From contig NZ_CP049915.1 in the NCBI RefSeq assembly GCF_011306175.1, positions 1-41,040 of the forward strand: DNA of 41,040 nucleotides. Reading direction: 5' to 3'. Positions 14,549 to 20,975 of this stretch are shown here, piece after piece. The translations under genes were made by a program, and so were the position numbers. Source of the stretch: Vibrio sp. HDW18. Lineage in GTDB: Bacteria; Pseudomonadota; Gammaproteobacteria; Enterobacterales; Vibrionaceae. The notes beneath the pieces are model-generated. The model saw only the letters and a list, made by a program, of their open reading frames with translations. It was not told the origin of the DNA and searched no databases. Every line of letters starts with the position of its first letter. The stretch's first letter is position 1.

Positions 14549-15064
14549 ATGAGACCCATTTACAACTATAGCCATCAACAAGAGCTGCTACACATAGACT
14601 ATGGACAAGCGGATAAGTGCATCGATGTAATGTGCGATTTGATTCATCATGCCATTGATGATGCCGACTTACTTTTCCAAGCTAAAAACGGAATCTTAAA
14701 AAGAGAAATTAAGGTTCCAGATGCGGAGTTCTCAAGCGCCAGTGTCCGAAAGTTGTTCCTGATAAACATCTTGAACAACTCAGTAAGCTTAAAAAATAAA
14801 TTTATTGATACAAGCGCTATTGGCATTTATATCCTCGCCTATTACCGAGACTTCACCTTTCATCTATCAAAAATAGATAAGCAACTCGGCATGATCGAGC
14901 TTATGAACAAAACCCTTCCTGCAGAAAAACAACTCGATGAGAACGGCGAGTATATTGCCTTATGCCGCTGCAACATGAATTGTGGGAACAGCGAAACCGT
15001 CGCGGCCTACTCAAAGTGCAAATGTCGTAAGGGAATGATGAAGCCAGTGGAGCTAAGCCAATGA
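14549..15064 (+). CDS. Early protein with related zinc module, 171 aa
   Basis: The first 125 residues look helical and have no recognised motif. The end (NGEYIALCRCNMNCGN, then KCKCRKGMMKP) matches the tail of the preceding protein in spacing and in the NGEY, CGN and KG-M-P positions. This suggests a duplicated docking or zinc module on two unlike partners. GGTGATTT precedes the start. It overlaps the next gene as ATGA. Confidence 0.6.
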   Translation: MRPIYNYSHQQELLHIDYGQADKCIDVMCDLIHHAIDDADLLFQAKNGILKREIKVPDAEFSSASVRKLFLINILNNSVSLKNKFIDTSAIGIYILAYYRDFTFHLSKIDKQLGMIELMNKTLPAEKQLDENGEYIALCRCNMNCGNSETVAAYSKCKCRKGMMKPVELSQ

Positions 15065-15285
15065 ACAACCAAACCCTCATCGATGACCACTGCACTTGTG
15101 GTGAAGCCATCACCATCGAGCTCAAGTCACCTTATGCCACGCGCAAAGATGGGAAACGCCCTTTCTATCGAGATTCAGACTATCCAGAACGGTCCAATCA
15201 ATTGCGCTGCCGAAAGTGCCTTGAATGGATTGCCGACACGGTACCCGCCGCCGCTTACGAAACCACAACTAAGGAGCAAGCATGA
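15061..15285 (+). CDS. Small Cys-rich protein, 74 aa
   Basis: Two CxC/CxxC pairs (HCTCGE near residue 12 and RCRKCLEW near 51) should form one zinc site. The middle is basic (PYATRKDGKRPFYR). Coupled on both sides by ATGA overlaps. Function unknown. Confidence 0.55.
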   Translation: MNNQTLIDDHCTCGEAITIELKSPYATRKDGKRPFYRDSDYPERSNQLRCRKCLEWIADTVPAAAYETTTKEQA

Positions 15286-15437
15286 ACCACATCGCCGGAC
15301 ATTGGTTTATCAGCATCTTCACACTCTACAAAACCGCAAATAGCGAACTGAAAAACATCGCTAACAACAAGAACTATCGAGAGACGACCCGACGCAATGC
15401 GCGGCTGATACTCGATCAACGCCTCGATACCTACTAA
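15282..15437 (+). CDS. Hypothetical protein, 51 aa, last gene of early operon
   Basis: A small basic helical protein (start MNHIAGHWFISIFTLYKTAN, end RLILDQRLDTY). It begins inside the stop of the previous gene (ATGA) after AAGGAG and ends 15 bases before a strong terminator, so the operon boundary supports it as a real gene. Confidence 0.6.
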   Translation: MNHIAGHWFISIFTLYKTANSELKNIANNKNYRETTRRNARLILDQRLDTY

Positions 15438-15452
15438 ACACCACCCAACACC

Positions 15453-15480
15453 AACCCGCCACCTCGGCGGGTTTTTATTT
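15453..15480 (+). terminator. Terminator of the early rightward operon
   Basis: AACCCGCC (15453-15460) pairs with GGCGGGTT (15466-15473) around ACCTC, followed by TTTATTTT. It closes the 11186-15437 operon and separates it from parA. Confidence 0.9.
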
Positions 15481-15513
15481 TCTTTAATTCTTTAATTATT
15501 TAATTCATCACTC

Positions 15514-15542
15514 TTTACATATAGGACGGATAGTCCTATTAT
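15514..15542 (+). promoter_or_regulatory. parA promoter with ATAGGAC-N5-GTCCTAT operator
   Basis: TTTACA (15514-15519) and TATTAT (15537-15542) are separated by exactly 17 bases. The spacer is filled by a perfect 7-bp inverted repeat, ATAGGAC (15521-15527) and GTCCTAT (15533-15539), around GGATA. The same operator-in-spacer design recurs at 21519-21548 and 21928-21957. Confidence 0.85.
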
Positions 15543-15590
15543 CTATCCCGTAGCGTTAAAGAAATCATTAATTAACGAAAGGCAAAACCA

Positions 15591-16232
15591 ATGGGATACA
15601 AAATCGCAGTTGTACAACAAAAGGGCGGGGTCGCTAAGTCAACCACCTGTCGCAACCTCGCTGTTGCTTACTCGGGCTTTGGTTGGGATGTGAAAATTGC
15701 CGATCTCGATGTGAATCAATCAACCAGCTTTACATGGCACAAGCGCCGCATCGCCGCAGGCATTGAGCCGAATGTTGCGGTCGAGATTTTCGGCAGTGCC
15801 ACCATCGCGCTCAAACAAGCCGATAAATATGACGTCTTTATCTTTGATGGCGCACCAATGGCCAACCGCGCAACACTCGAAGTATCACTGGCCTCAGATC
15901 TGGTTGTCATTCCGACTGGCCTCGGCCTTGATGACATGGAACCTTGCGTTATCCTCGCCAATGACCTGGTAAAAAATGGCGTAGACAAAAACAAGATCGC
16001 GTTCGTGTTCTGCCGCACCACAGGCAGTGACGCAGAACTGCAATACGCTTACGACTACATGTCACAAACCCCTTATTTCACCGTAGGCTCACCGCTACCG
16101 GAAAAACCCTCTATCCGTGCCGCGCATGACGCAGGATTGGCGGCCATTGAATGCAAGTTCAAAGGTCCGCGCGAAGCGGCAGAACAAGTCACACAAGCGC
16201 TAATTAATCGACTAAACGAACTGGTTAATTAA
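15591..16232 (+). CDS. parA: ParA-type partition ATPase
   Basis: The protein has 213 residues with a deviant Walker A motif QQKGGVAKSTT (residues 9-19), a second ATPase strand VKIADLDVNQS and a Walker B-type strand VFIFDGAP. This is a short ParA (type Ib size) lacking an N-terminal HTH, so autorepression should come from its partner or another regulator. It indicates stable inheritance as a plasmid. Its promoter carries the maintenance operator. A small probable partner gene follows after an octamer-repeat gap. Confidence 0.92.
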   Translation: MGYKIAVVQQKGGVAKSTTCRNLAVAYSGFGWDVKIADLDVNQSTSFTWHKRRIAAGIEPNVAVEIFGSATIALKQADKYDVFIFDGAPMANRATLEVSLASDLVVIPTGLGLDDMEPCVILANDLVKNGVDKNKIAFVFCRTTGSDAELQYAYDYMSQTPYFTVGSPLPEKPSIRAAHDAGLAAIECKFKGPREAAEQVTQALINRLNELVN

Positions 16233-16266
16233 TCTTAAAGATTTAAAGAATTAAAGAGTATTTAAA
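16232..16266. repeat. Octamer-type repeat between parA and its partner
   Basis: AAAGATTT, AAAGAATT and AAAGAGTA follow each other at 8-bp intervals up to the start of the partner gene. The last unit includes a possible ribosome site. Confidence 0.65.
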
Positions 16267-16497
16267 ATGGCTTTAGAAGCACCAAACAGAAGACCAAACC
16301 CGAAAGGCGCGCCGCCGAAAGCAACAGAAACCCCAAGCGGCCAAGAGAACACCAAGAAAGGAGACACGCTGCCAATAAACTTTAAAACGGACGCAGAATT
16401 CGTCAAGGAGTGGAGAGTCTATTGTGTCGTGAATGACATCAGTCAGATTGACCAGTTCAAGAAGATGTTCGAGTTCTGGAAGAAACACCACGGATAA
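16267..16497 (+). CDS. Small ParB-like partition partner, probable RHH protein
   Basis: The protein has 76 residues: a flexible, Pro- and Lys-rich first half and a C-terminal half with one strand and two helices (LPINFKTDAEFVKEWRVYCV, then QIDQFKKMFEFWKKH). That is the form of ribbon-helix-helix centromere-binding partners of short ParA proteins. It is immediately downstream of parA. An 11-bp inverted repeat just after it could be the centromere. Confidence 0.7.
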   Translation: MALEAPNRRPNPKGAPPKATETPSGQENTKKGDTLPINFKTDAEFVKEWRVYCVVNDISQIDQFKKMFEFWKKHHG

Positions 16498-16513
16498 ACC
16501 GTGAAGAGGAAGC

Positions 16514-16551
16514 GCCAGCAGTTGAAGTATCTCACCCCTGCAACTGCTGGC
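16514..16551. repeat. 11-bp perfect inverted repeat after the ParB-like gene
   Basis: GCCAGCAGTTG (16514-16524) and CAACTGCTGGC (16541-16551) flank a 16-base loop, 17 bases after the stop. There is no U tract, so it is not an obvious terminator. It may be a centromere element or an RNA-processing stem. Confidence 0.55.
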
Positions 16552-16580
16552 ATCAACAACACAACCAATGGGAATGAATC

Positions 16581-16748
16581 ATGCTGCAGACTAATCATAA
16601 CCTGCTCGGCGCGCTGCGTCTATCAGACCTCATGCATCAACCAGCAGAACAAGTGATCGAGTATTTGAAGGACAAGCCCGACGCGATTGGCGAAGCCATT
16701 GCAAAAATGTGTTATCAGGCCATCACTCGCCAAGGGGGCCACTCATGA
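16581..16748 (+). CDS. Hypothetical protein, 55 aa
   Basis: A small helical protein (MLQTNHNLLGALRLSDLMHQ then EQVIEYLKDKPDAIGEAIAK). GGGAATGA precedes the ATG. It overlaps the next gene as ATGA, which supports the reading frame. No family recognised. Confidence 0.55.
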   Translation: MLQTNHNLLGALRLSDLMHQPAEQVIEYLKDKPDAIGEAIAKMCYQAITRQGGHS

Positions 16749-17020
16749 ACATAGCACGAGTAAGCCTGCCCGATACTTGCTTTAGCTGCCAACATTACGA
16801 GCAGAAAGGCTGGCAACAAGATCCTTTCGCACCAACCATCAACGAATTTGGTTTAACCATCGAACCACGGGCGCAGCGATTTGGACACTGCAAAAAGAAT
16901 GGTGCGGATGTGTTTTGGAATGAGAAATGCCACCTGTACTGTGCGGAACCTGACGTCAGCACGCATCACTGCATTAAGCGGCCAAGTCCATTAGAGCCGC
17001 GCCAAGAATCACTTTTTTGA
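16745..17020 (+). CDS. Cys-rich protein, 91 aa
   Basis: Six cysteines (CFSC, HC, KC, YC, HC) and several histidines are spread through the protein, with the start MNIARVSLPDTCFSCQHYEQ. The pattern suggests a metal site, similar to small phage or plasmid proteins of unknown function. ATG 16745 overlaps the previous stop and has AGGGGG upstream. It precedes a probable partner gene by 11 bases. Confidence 0.6.
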   Translation: MNIARVSLPDTCFSCQHYEQKGWQQDPFAPTINEFGLTIEPRAQRFGHCKKNGADVFWNEKCHLYCAEPDVSTHHCIKRPSPLEPRQESLF

Positions 17021-17031
17021 CGGGAGGACTC

Positions 17032-17487
17032 ATGAGCATCATGCTATACCCAAACAAAACTGAACCGACCGCTTATCGAATTCAAGATAAAGTGCTAGGC
17101 GTTCAGCGCTACTTTGCGTTTAGTCGCTATGGCTCAGACCAAAAAGCGAAGCAAACCGCCAAAGCCGAATTAGAAGAACTGAAACGCAGAAGAAGAATGC
17201 GCGAACTTCGTTTAGAGCTGGATGCAAACCAGCTCTTTTACCCTGACGGACGCGTGATAGGGCTAAGAACGGCAAAGAAAACCATTAAATGCAGCGAAGT
17301 CCCGATCCTGATCGCGCAAATCACTGTCGATGGCAAGCAGATAAAAACCGACCGAAGGCTTTTAAATCGGTGCTTCTTCGATGTGTATCGTGATATTCAA
17401 GATTGGATATTAACGAAAAAGGGAATCGAGAGAACGCCAGAAATCACCCAAAGGTTCAAACAGGCCGCATGGCTTTACCGCATATAA
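17032..17487 (+). CDS. Hypothetical protein, 151 aa, possible AP2-like DNA-binding
   Basis: The N-terminal 40 residues (AYRIQDKVLGVQRYFAFSRY) followed by a long basic helix (AELEELKRRRRMRELRLE) resemble AP2/integrase-type DNA-binding arms. The remainder is strand-rich and basic. GGGAGGA lies before ATG 17032. It ends at a strong hairpin. The DNA-binding idea rests on pattern only. Confidence 0.55.
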   Translation: MSIMLYPNKTEPTAYRIQDKVLGVQRYFAFSRYGSDQKAKQTAKAELEELKRRRRMRELRLELDANQLFYPDGRVIGLRTAKKTIKCSEVPILIAQITVDGKQIKTDRRLLNRCFFDVYRDIQDWILTKKGIERTPEITQRFKQAAWLYRI

Positions 17488-17509
17488 AAAAAAGCCCCGA
17501 AAGGGGCTT
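17485..17509. terminator. Bidirectional-type hairpin between convergent genes
   Basis: AAGCCCC (17492-17498) pairs with GGGGCTT (17503-17509) around GAAA. A run of A before it gives a U tract for the minus-strand gene at 17517-17687; on the plus strand the T tract is weaker. It lies between two convergent genes and can serve both. Confidence 0.85.
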
Positions 17510-17516
17510 AAAACTT

Positions 17517-17687
17517 TTAGTCTCCCGTCTCAATGAGTGCGGACACTTCCGAATGCAGCCCTTTTAGTAACACCGTGGCACACTGCATTTCATGCACCAC
17601 ACAGTCACCAGAGCGGGCTAGATCATCCATAAGTTCTAGTAGGCTCATCATTTGGTCCATTTTCTTTTTTACTACTGTTTTTTTCAT
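17517..17687 (-). CDS. Small helical protein, 56 aa
   Basis: A lysine-rich start (MKKTVVKKKMDQMMSLLELM) is followed by a helix with two Cys (DLARSGDCVVHEMQCATVLL). It is convergent with 17032-17487 and shares its terminator, and it is divergent from the XRE gene at 17878. It begins inside the gap that carries the 31-bp repeats' far side. Function unknown. Confidence 0.5.
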   Translation of the reverse strand: MKKTVVKKKMDQMMSLLELMDDLARSGDCVVHEMQCATVLLKGLHSEVSALIETGD

Positions 17688-17788
17688 TTAGAGACACACC
17701 TTTCCAACTGCAATATATTATTCTTGTCAATATTTTTATTGGTTTGACCAGTGGAATATGCAGATCTGATTCCACACTGTAAATAGCA

Positions 17789-17850
17789 AGGGAAAAAACA
17801 GTCCTATACTTGGTGATATAGGGAAAAAATTGTCCTATCGCATGTGATAT
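17789..17850 (+). promoter_or_regulatory. Two abutting 31-bp repeats with GTCCTAT half-sites before the XRE gene
   Basis: The repeats at 17789-17819 and 17820-17850 share AGGGAAAAAA, two free bases, GTCCTAT, five free bases and GTGATAT (24 of 31 positions identical). GTCCTAT is the half-site of the maintenance operator. A TATACT hexamer (17805-17810) and TCCTAT lie within them. This should be the autoregulatory region of the XRE gene. Confidence 0.75.
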
Positions 17851-17877
17851 GCGTCGTATTTACACAGAGGGGGAAGC

Positions 17878-18204
17878 ATGGCGTACGATCCGCTAATACA
17901 AGCGCTAAAGGAGCGCAGAGAGGCAGCTGGACTCTCGCAAAATCAAACCGCAAAGATGATAGGCGTTTCACTGAAAACCTATCAACGAATAGAGAGGGGA
18001 GATACAGATATAAAGATGTCACATTATCGAACCTTAGTCGAAAACCTAAAAACCACCGACTTGGACATATCTCTCGATATGCTCAGGATAGACAAAACGA
18101 CACCTTGGGACGTGGCCGCAGCAGCGAGAACGCTGCCACCAGATGTGCGAACAGTGCTTGTCTCTCTCATCATGATGCTATACAGAGACAAGACACCAGA
18201 ATAA
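17878..18204 (+). CDS. XRE-family transcriptional regulator, 108 aa
   Basis: A Cro/C1-type helix-turn-helix fills residues 8-40 (LKERREAAGLSQNQTAKMIG, SLKTYQRIERGD). A second helical part follows (ISLDMLRIDKTTPWDVAAAA, then VRTVLVSLIMMLYRD) that may dimerise. GAGGGGGA precedes the ATG. Its leader holds tandem repeats with GTCCTAT, so it is my first candidate for the protein that binds ATAGGAC-N5-GTCCTAT sites at parA and at two other promoters. It ends three bases from the convergent next gene. Confidence 0.8.
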   Translation: MAYDPLIQALKERREAAGLSQNQTAKMIGVSLKTYQRIERGDTDIKMSHYRTLVENLKTTDLDISLDMLRIDKTTPWDVAAAARTLPPDVRTVLVSLIMMLYRDKTPE

Positions 18205-18207
18205 TAA

Positions 18208-18522
18208 CTATAATTTTTCTATATTCTTCATAACAGCGATCAGTTGGCTTAACACTTCCTTATAATCCGCATTAGAGTTCAATTTCTCGTATAACAACTC
18301 AATCGACGCGCCAGAACGGTGGACCGCATCAAACAACCGCTCAAGATCTGCAGCACTGCTTGCCAGTTTATCAATGCGCCACACCACAAGCTTATCACCG
18401 GATGATAACCTCGCAATCAACGCAGCCAGGTTATCACTGACCACTTCATCACAACCAAAATCACGGACGGCCTTCAACTGCATTGCAAGGTCCATATCAT
18501 TCACTACATAGCCAAACTTCAT
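18208..18522 (-). CDS. Serine-recombinase-like N-terminal domain without catalytic residues
   Basis: The protein has 104 residues and follows the resolvase N-terminal fold: MKFGYVVNDMDLAMQLKAV, then LIARLSSGDKLVVWRIDKLA, LERLFDAVHRSGASIELLYE. Active resolvases have YARVST at the start with the nucleophile Ser, and RLGR after the KLD strand; here these read YVVND and DKLASS. There is no C-terminal HTH. It should be inactive for strand exchange and may bind or modulate another recombinase. ATG 18522 has AGGGA upstream and is preferred to in-frame starts further up. Confidence 0.65.
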   Translation of the reverse strand: MKFGYVVNDMDLAMQLKAVRDFGCDEVVSDNLAALIARLSSGDKLVVWRIDKLASSAADLERLFDAVHRSGASIELLYEKLNSNADYKEVLSQLIAVMKNIEKL

Positions 18523-18625
18523 TGTCAAATTCCCTACCGCGTGACGCGTCACGCTAATTTTTTGCGTCATCATACGGCAGAGAATCCGATCATGAAACGT
18601 CACAGGCCACGTTTTAAGAGATAAA

Positions 18626-18970
18626 TTAGCCTTTAAACCAACCGTTTACCTTTACGCAGTCGGCCACTAAATAATTTGTCTCCTGGTCGCTAAACGGCAT
18701 TGCAGCATTTAAACACTCCATCAATAAAGTGGCGTTCTCTTTGAGAGATTGCTCGCTGGTAATCGACTCGTCATTTAAAAACCCGTTCTTCTGCAGAGAC
18801 TTTAACCAATGGCCCGCCGTTCCTAGCTGAGTATCCGCATCCGCACTCATCCAACCTGCGCGATCCAGACCGACCGAATAGCCTTTGCTTAACCATTGAG
18901 TATTTGCGTCACCACAACCAAACAGCGAAAGCGCACCAACCATAACCAACAGCTTTTTTATCATAATCAA
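18626..18970 (-). CDS. Small lipoprotein, 114 aa
   Basis: A signal peptide (MIMIKKLLVMVGALSLFGCG) ends in a lipobox LFGC at about residue 19, so the mature protein should be lipid-anchored. The next residues (GDAN) place Gly-Asp after the Cys, and Asp at +2 favours the inner membrane. The mature part has a second Cys pair (ECLNAAM, ADCVKV). In a prophage such genes often act in superinfection exclusion or lysogenic conversion; that is an inference. AGG is nine bases before the first ATG. Confidence 0.7.
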   Translation of the reverse strand: MIMIKKLLVMVGALSLFGCGDANTQWLSKGYSVGLDRAGWMSADADTQLGTAGHWLKSLQKNGFLNDESITSEQSLKENATLLMECLNAAMPFSDQETNYLVADCVKVNGWFKG

Positions 18971-19053
18971 TCAACCTCATAACATGAACGCCTGCGAGGT
19001 TAGCCGATCAGCGCAAGCCAGGTCGAGACGTTCTGCATAAAAACAAAAGCCAA

Positions 19054-19070
19054 CCACCAAATTTTGGTGG
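19054..19070. repeat. 8-bp palindrome next to the dif-like site
   Basis: CCACCAAA (19054-19061), one T, TTTGGTGG (19063-19070). Its right arm overlaps the XerC-type arm. On the minus strand a T-rich stretch follows, so it could also end leftward transcripts. Confidence 0.6.
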
Positions 19071-19093
19071 CGATTATGCCTATTATGTTTAAT
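19066..19093 (+). promoter_or_regulatory. Putative XerC/XerD (dif-like) recombination site
   Basis: The 28 bases divide into GGTGGCGATTA, TGCCTA and TTATGTTTAAT. The last 11 match the XerD-binding arm of enterobacterial and Vibrio dif (TTATGTTAAAT) at 10 positions. The first 11 match the XerC arm at about 7. The 6-base centre is of the right length. Plasmid sites of this kind resolve dimers, and some mobile elements use them to integrate at the host dif. Confidence 0.65.
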
Positions 19094-19311
19094 CGGTGAG
19101 TTTAGTGGTGTTTCTGCCCGTTCTGGCGGCCTGAACGCGCCAACGCGCCAAAATTGGCAACAAAGCGGTGATCGAGTAGCGTTTTTGTGCGTTGTAAATT
19201 TGTTTCAAAAAGGCGAGGTTTTGCGCGGAAAAATCGGCGGGTAAGTTTGGCGGCTGATTGGCATCGAAACCGCCAAAAGATCAGGTTTTCTCTATTACAA
19301 GTTTCCCCTCT

Positions 19312-19494
19312 TTAAAACTCAGACTCTTCTAAAACCTCAACCAAACGCCCTGAAGCTTCAATTTGGTTGCCGTTTTCATCATGAAGATGAACTTTGACAA
19401 CCTGACCAATGCAGTCATCTACGTGCTTCCCATTAAGCGATTCGCTGTCGATATAACCAACTGTCTCATCTTCTAAAACCACTGTGAATTTCAT
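19312..19494 (-). CDS. Small beta-rich protein, 60 aa
   Basis: An acidic, strand-rich protein (MKFTVVLEDETVGYIDSESL start, GRLVEVLEESEF end). AAGGGAAA lies before its ATG. It follows the Cro-like gene at 19512 by 17 bases in the same direction and so is under the triple operator. No family recognised. Confidence 0.6.
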   Translation of the reverse strand: MKFTVVLEDETVGYIDSESLNGKHVDDCIGQVVKVHLHDENGNQIEASGRLVEVLEESEF

Positions 19495-19511
19495 CGAATT
19501 TCCCTTACTGG

Positions 19512-19727
19512 TTAGCCTTGCGCATTTGCTCGGCGTTTAATTTCTTGGGCTTTCATTACCTTAGCGCCCATAATGACGACTCTAAGAAAACCCTGTTTAG
19601 ACTCGGTTTTATTCCAGTTATCGAGGTTCTGGCGCGTTGTACATGCGTACTCGGCCAACTCGTCAACAGTGTCAAACCCTGCCATTTTGCTTAGCTCTGA
19701 GAGCTTATAATCTGGTACAAAGCTCAT
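19512..19727 (-). CDS. Cro-like small regulator, 71 aa
   Basis: Residues about 8-40 form an HTH (LSELSKMAGFDTVDELAEYA, CTTRQNLDNWNK). The rest is a basic helix (VMKAQEIKRRANAQG). Three regularly spaced operators lie directly upstream, so it is probably autoregulated. Its two-gene operon is downstream of the degenerate recombinase gene and separated from it by the operators. Confidence 0.7.
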   Translation of the reverse strand: MSFVPDYKLSELSKMAGFDTVDELAEYACTTRQNLDNWNKTESKQGFLRVVIMGAKVMKAQEIKRRANAQG

Positions 19728-19744
19728 TGATTCCCCTTAATGAA

Positions 19745-19829
19745 TATGGTCAAAATGCTTTACCATTAAATCTATTTTAGTAAAACATGTTTACTAAATC
19801 AAGCTATTCCGTAAAGTATATTTACGGAA
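19745..19829 (-). promoter_or_regulatory. Triple operator GTAAA-N5-TTTAC with 31-bp spacing
   Basis: Three 23-bp sites have 9-bp arms and 5-base spacers: TATGGTCAA/TTTACCATT (19745-19767), TTTAGTAAA/TTTACTAAA (19776-19798) and TTCCGTAAA/TTTACGGAA (19807-19829). The second and third are perfect inverted repeats. Their centres are exactly 31 bases apart, about three helix turns, so a protein would bind on one face. Confidence 0.88.
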
Positions 19830-19837
19830 AATCGAGA

Positions 19838-20467
19838 CTAAAACGCCATATCAGCAATAGCTAACATGCTAACCGTATCCGTATCGATCAGCCTGAGTGT
19901 CGTCTCTAGTGTTTTGTTGCCTAGCATCAAATGAATTGTTGGAGTGTCCACGCCTTGCCGCTTTAAGCGCACAGCAAACGTTCTACGCCCCGAAAGAATA
20001 CTCGGCTGCTCAATGCCTGAGTCCGCCAAGATTCGCTTTATATGAGCGTTCAGAGCATTGCAATGGTATGTAATGTTTCCTTTGGTTGTATCTCTACGCT
20101 TAATCTTGAAGTATTCGCCGTTCTTGCGCTTAAAGAATGGTTCGTCTGGATCAAAGCCTAGATATTGATCAGGGTTATCACCGTCCTTTCTGCGCTTCTC
20201 GATGTAGCTTTTAATGAGGTTCTGCAACTTGAGATTGGACAGATAGAAATCACGTACCACATCGCCTTTCACAGCAAAGTATTTCGTTAGTTCGCCGTTT
20301 TTCTTAACTATGTCGCTTACCTGTATTCGGCACAGTTCTAGCGTTGTCATGCCACTACCTAAAAAGAAGCCCATTAGACAAGCATTTAACTCAGGCTCAG
20401 GGCTTTGAGTTATGACTTTAAACAGCCAAGTTTTATCTTTGTCCTCAATGATTGGAGGTAAGGCCAT
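19838..20467 (-). CDS. Tyrosine-recombinase-fold protein lacking catalytic residues
   Basis: The protein has 209 residues and keeps the outline of the catalytic domain: LMGFFLGSGMTTLELCRI, the beta-hairpin AVKGD, SILSGRRTFAVRL and MLGNKTLETTLRLID. At the key positions the first Arg is T41, the His of HxxR is L158, the next His/Trp is N184 and the nucleophile Tyr is L193. K67 and R161 remain. It cannot cut DNA in the usual way. It has no N-terminal arm-binding domain. A DNA-binding, regulatory or Xer-accessory role is possible. ATG 20467 has AGGA nine bases upstream. Confidence 0.7.
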   Translation of the reverse strand: MALPPIIEDKDKTWLFKVITQSPEPELNACLMGFFLGSGMTTLELCRIQVSDIVKKNGELTKYFAVKGDVVRDFYLSNLKLQNLIKSYIEKRRKDGDNPDQYLGFDPDEPFFKRKNGEYFKIKRRDTTKGNITYHCNALNAHIKRILADSGIEQPSILSGRRTFAVRLKRQGVDTPTIHLMLGNKTLETTLRLIDTDTVSMLAIADMAF

Positions 20468-20612
20468 GTGTGCAAATCCTAATATAGACATAAGAAACAC
20501 ACATACTATCAGCGGAAAGGCAATAAATCAGTGATCTAGATGTTCGTGTCACTGGCATTGGGGGAAAACGGGGAATGTGCAGATCTGCAAAAACTGACGC
20601 GCCGATTAAACA
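20468..20612. other. Short gap with palindrome TGCAGATCTGCA
   Basis: The perfect 12-bp palindrome lies at 20578-20589. CAGATCTG also occurs at 17761-17768 between TGGAAT and ATTCCA. No gene or terminator was seen here. Confidence 0.4.
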
Positions 20613-20975
20613 TCATTTCCCGTTCTCCTGTTCCTCAACCTCAAATATGGTGATCTGCTCATCGTCAGACCGCTTGATATCCATCTGCTCACCTGTCTTT
20701 TTAAAGTAAATCGCGGCGGCCTCATGACGCCCCAAGCGAGTCAGCTTAACCATTAAACCCAAGTCAGAACGCCGCGCCATCTCGATCAAGCCGCGCGCGG
20801 CTAAAGTGTGCATCCCCTTGCGAAAGTTATCACTGTCGCAAAGGTAGTGCCTTAGTCCATCAGCCGCATTCTTAACTTTGGCCAAAGACACATGGTGATG
20901 AACACCGTTCACCTCAGCATTCGCAAGCACGAACAGCGCCAGCTTCTGATTGTCAGATAATCGCCTTTTTTTCAT
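20613..20975 (-). CDS. Winged-helix-like protein, 120 aa
   Basis: A helix-rich N-terminal domain (SDNQKLALFVLANAEVNGVH, then KGMHTLAARGLIEMARRSDL and LVKLTRLGRHEAA) has the order of a MarR/winged-helix fold. The C-terminus is acidic. I start it at ATG 20975, after TTAAGG. Its leader repeats the hairpin found before the ATPase gene at 6640. It is the second gene after the operator-bearing promoter at 21519-21548 and may regulate plasmid functions. Confidence 0.6.
   Translation of the reverse strand: MKKRRLSDNQKLALFVLANAEVNGVHHHVSLAKVKNAADGLRHYLCDSDNFRKGMHTLAARGLIEMARRSDLGLMVKLTRLGRHEAAAIYFKKTGEQMDIKRSDDEQITIFEVEEQENGK

Larger units (their letters stand above)
18971..19311. other. Gene-free region with dif-like site and GC-rich repeats
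   Basis: About 340 bases without a credible gene. It holds the hairpin and Xer-like site listed separately, and a cluster of CGCGCCAA-type and TTGGCGG-type short repeats at about 19125-19275 (for example CGCGCCAA twice at 19136-19152). The repeats may belong to the recombination site or bind a protein. Confidence 0.5.

Noticed and set aside
17752..17774. TGGAAT...ATTCCA hairpin with palindromic CAGATCTG as a terminator
   Set aside because: No T tract on either strand and short arms. The shared CAGATCTG at 20578-20589 may be chance.
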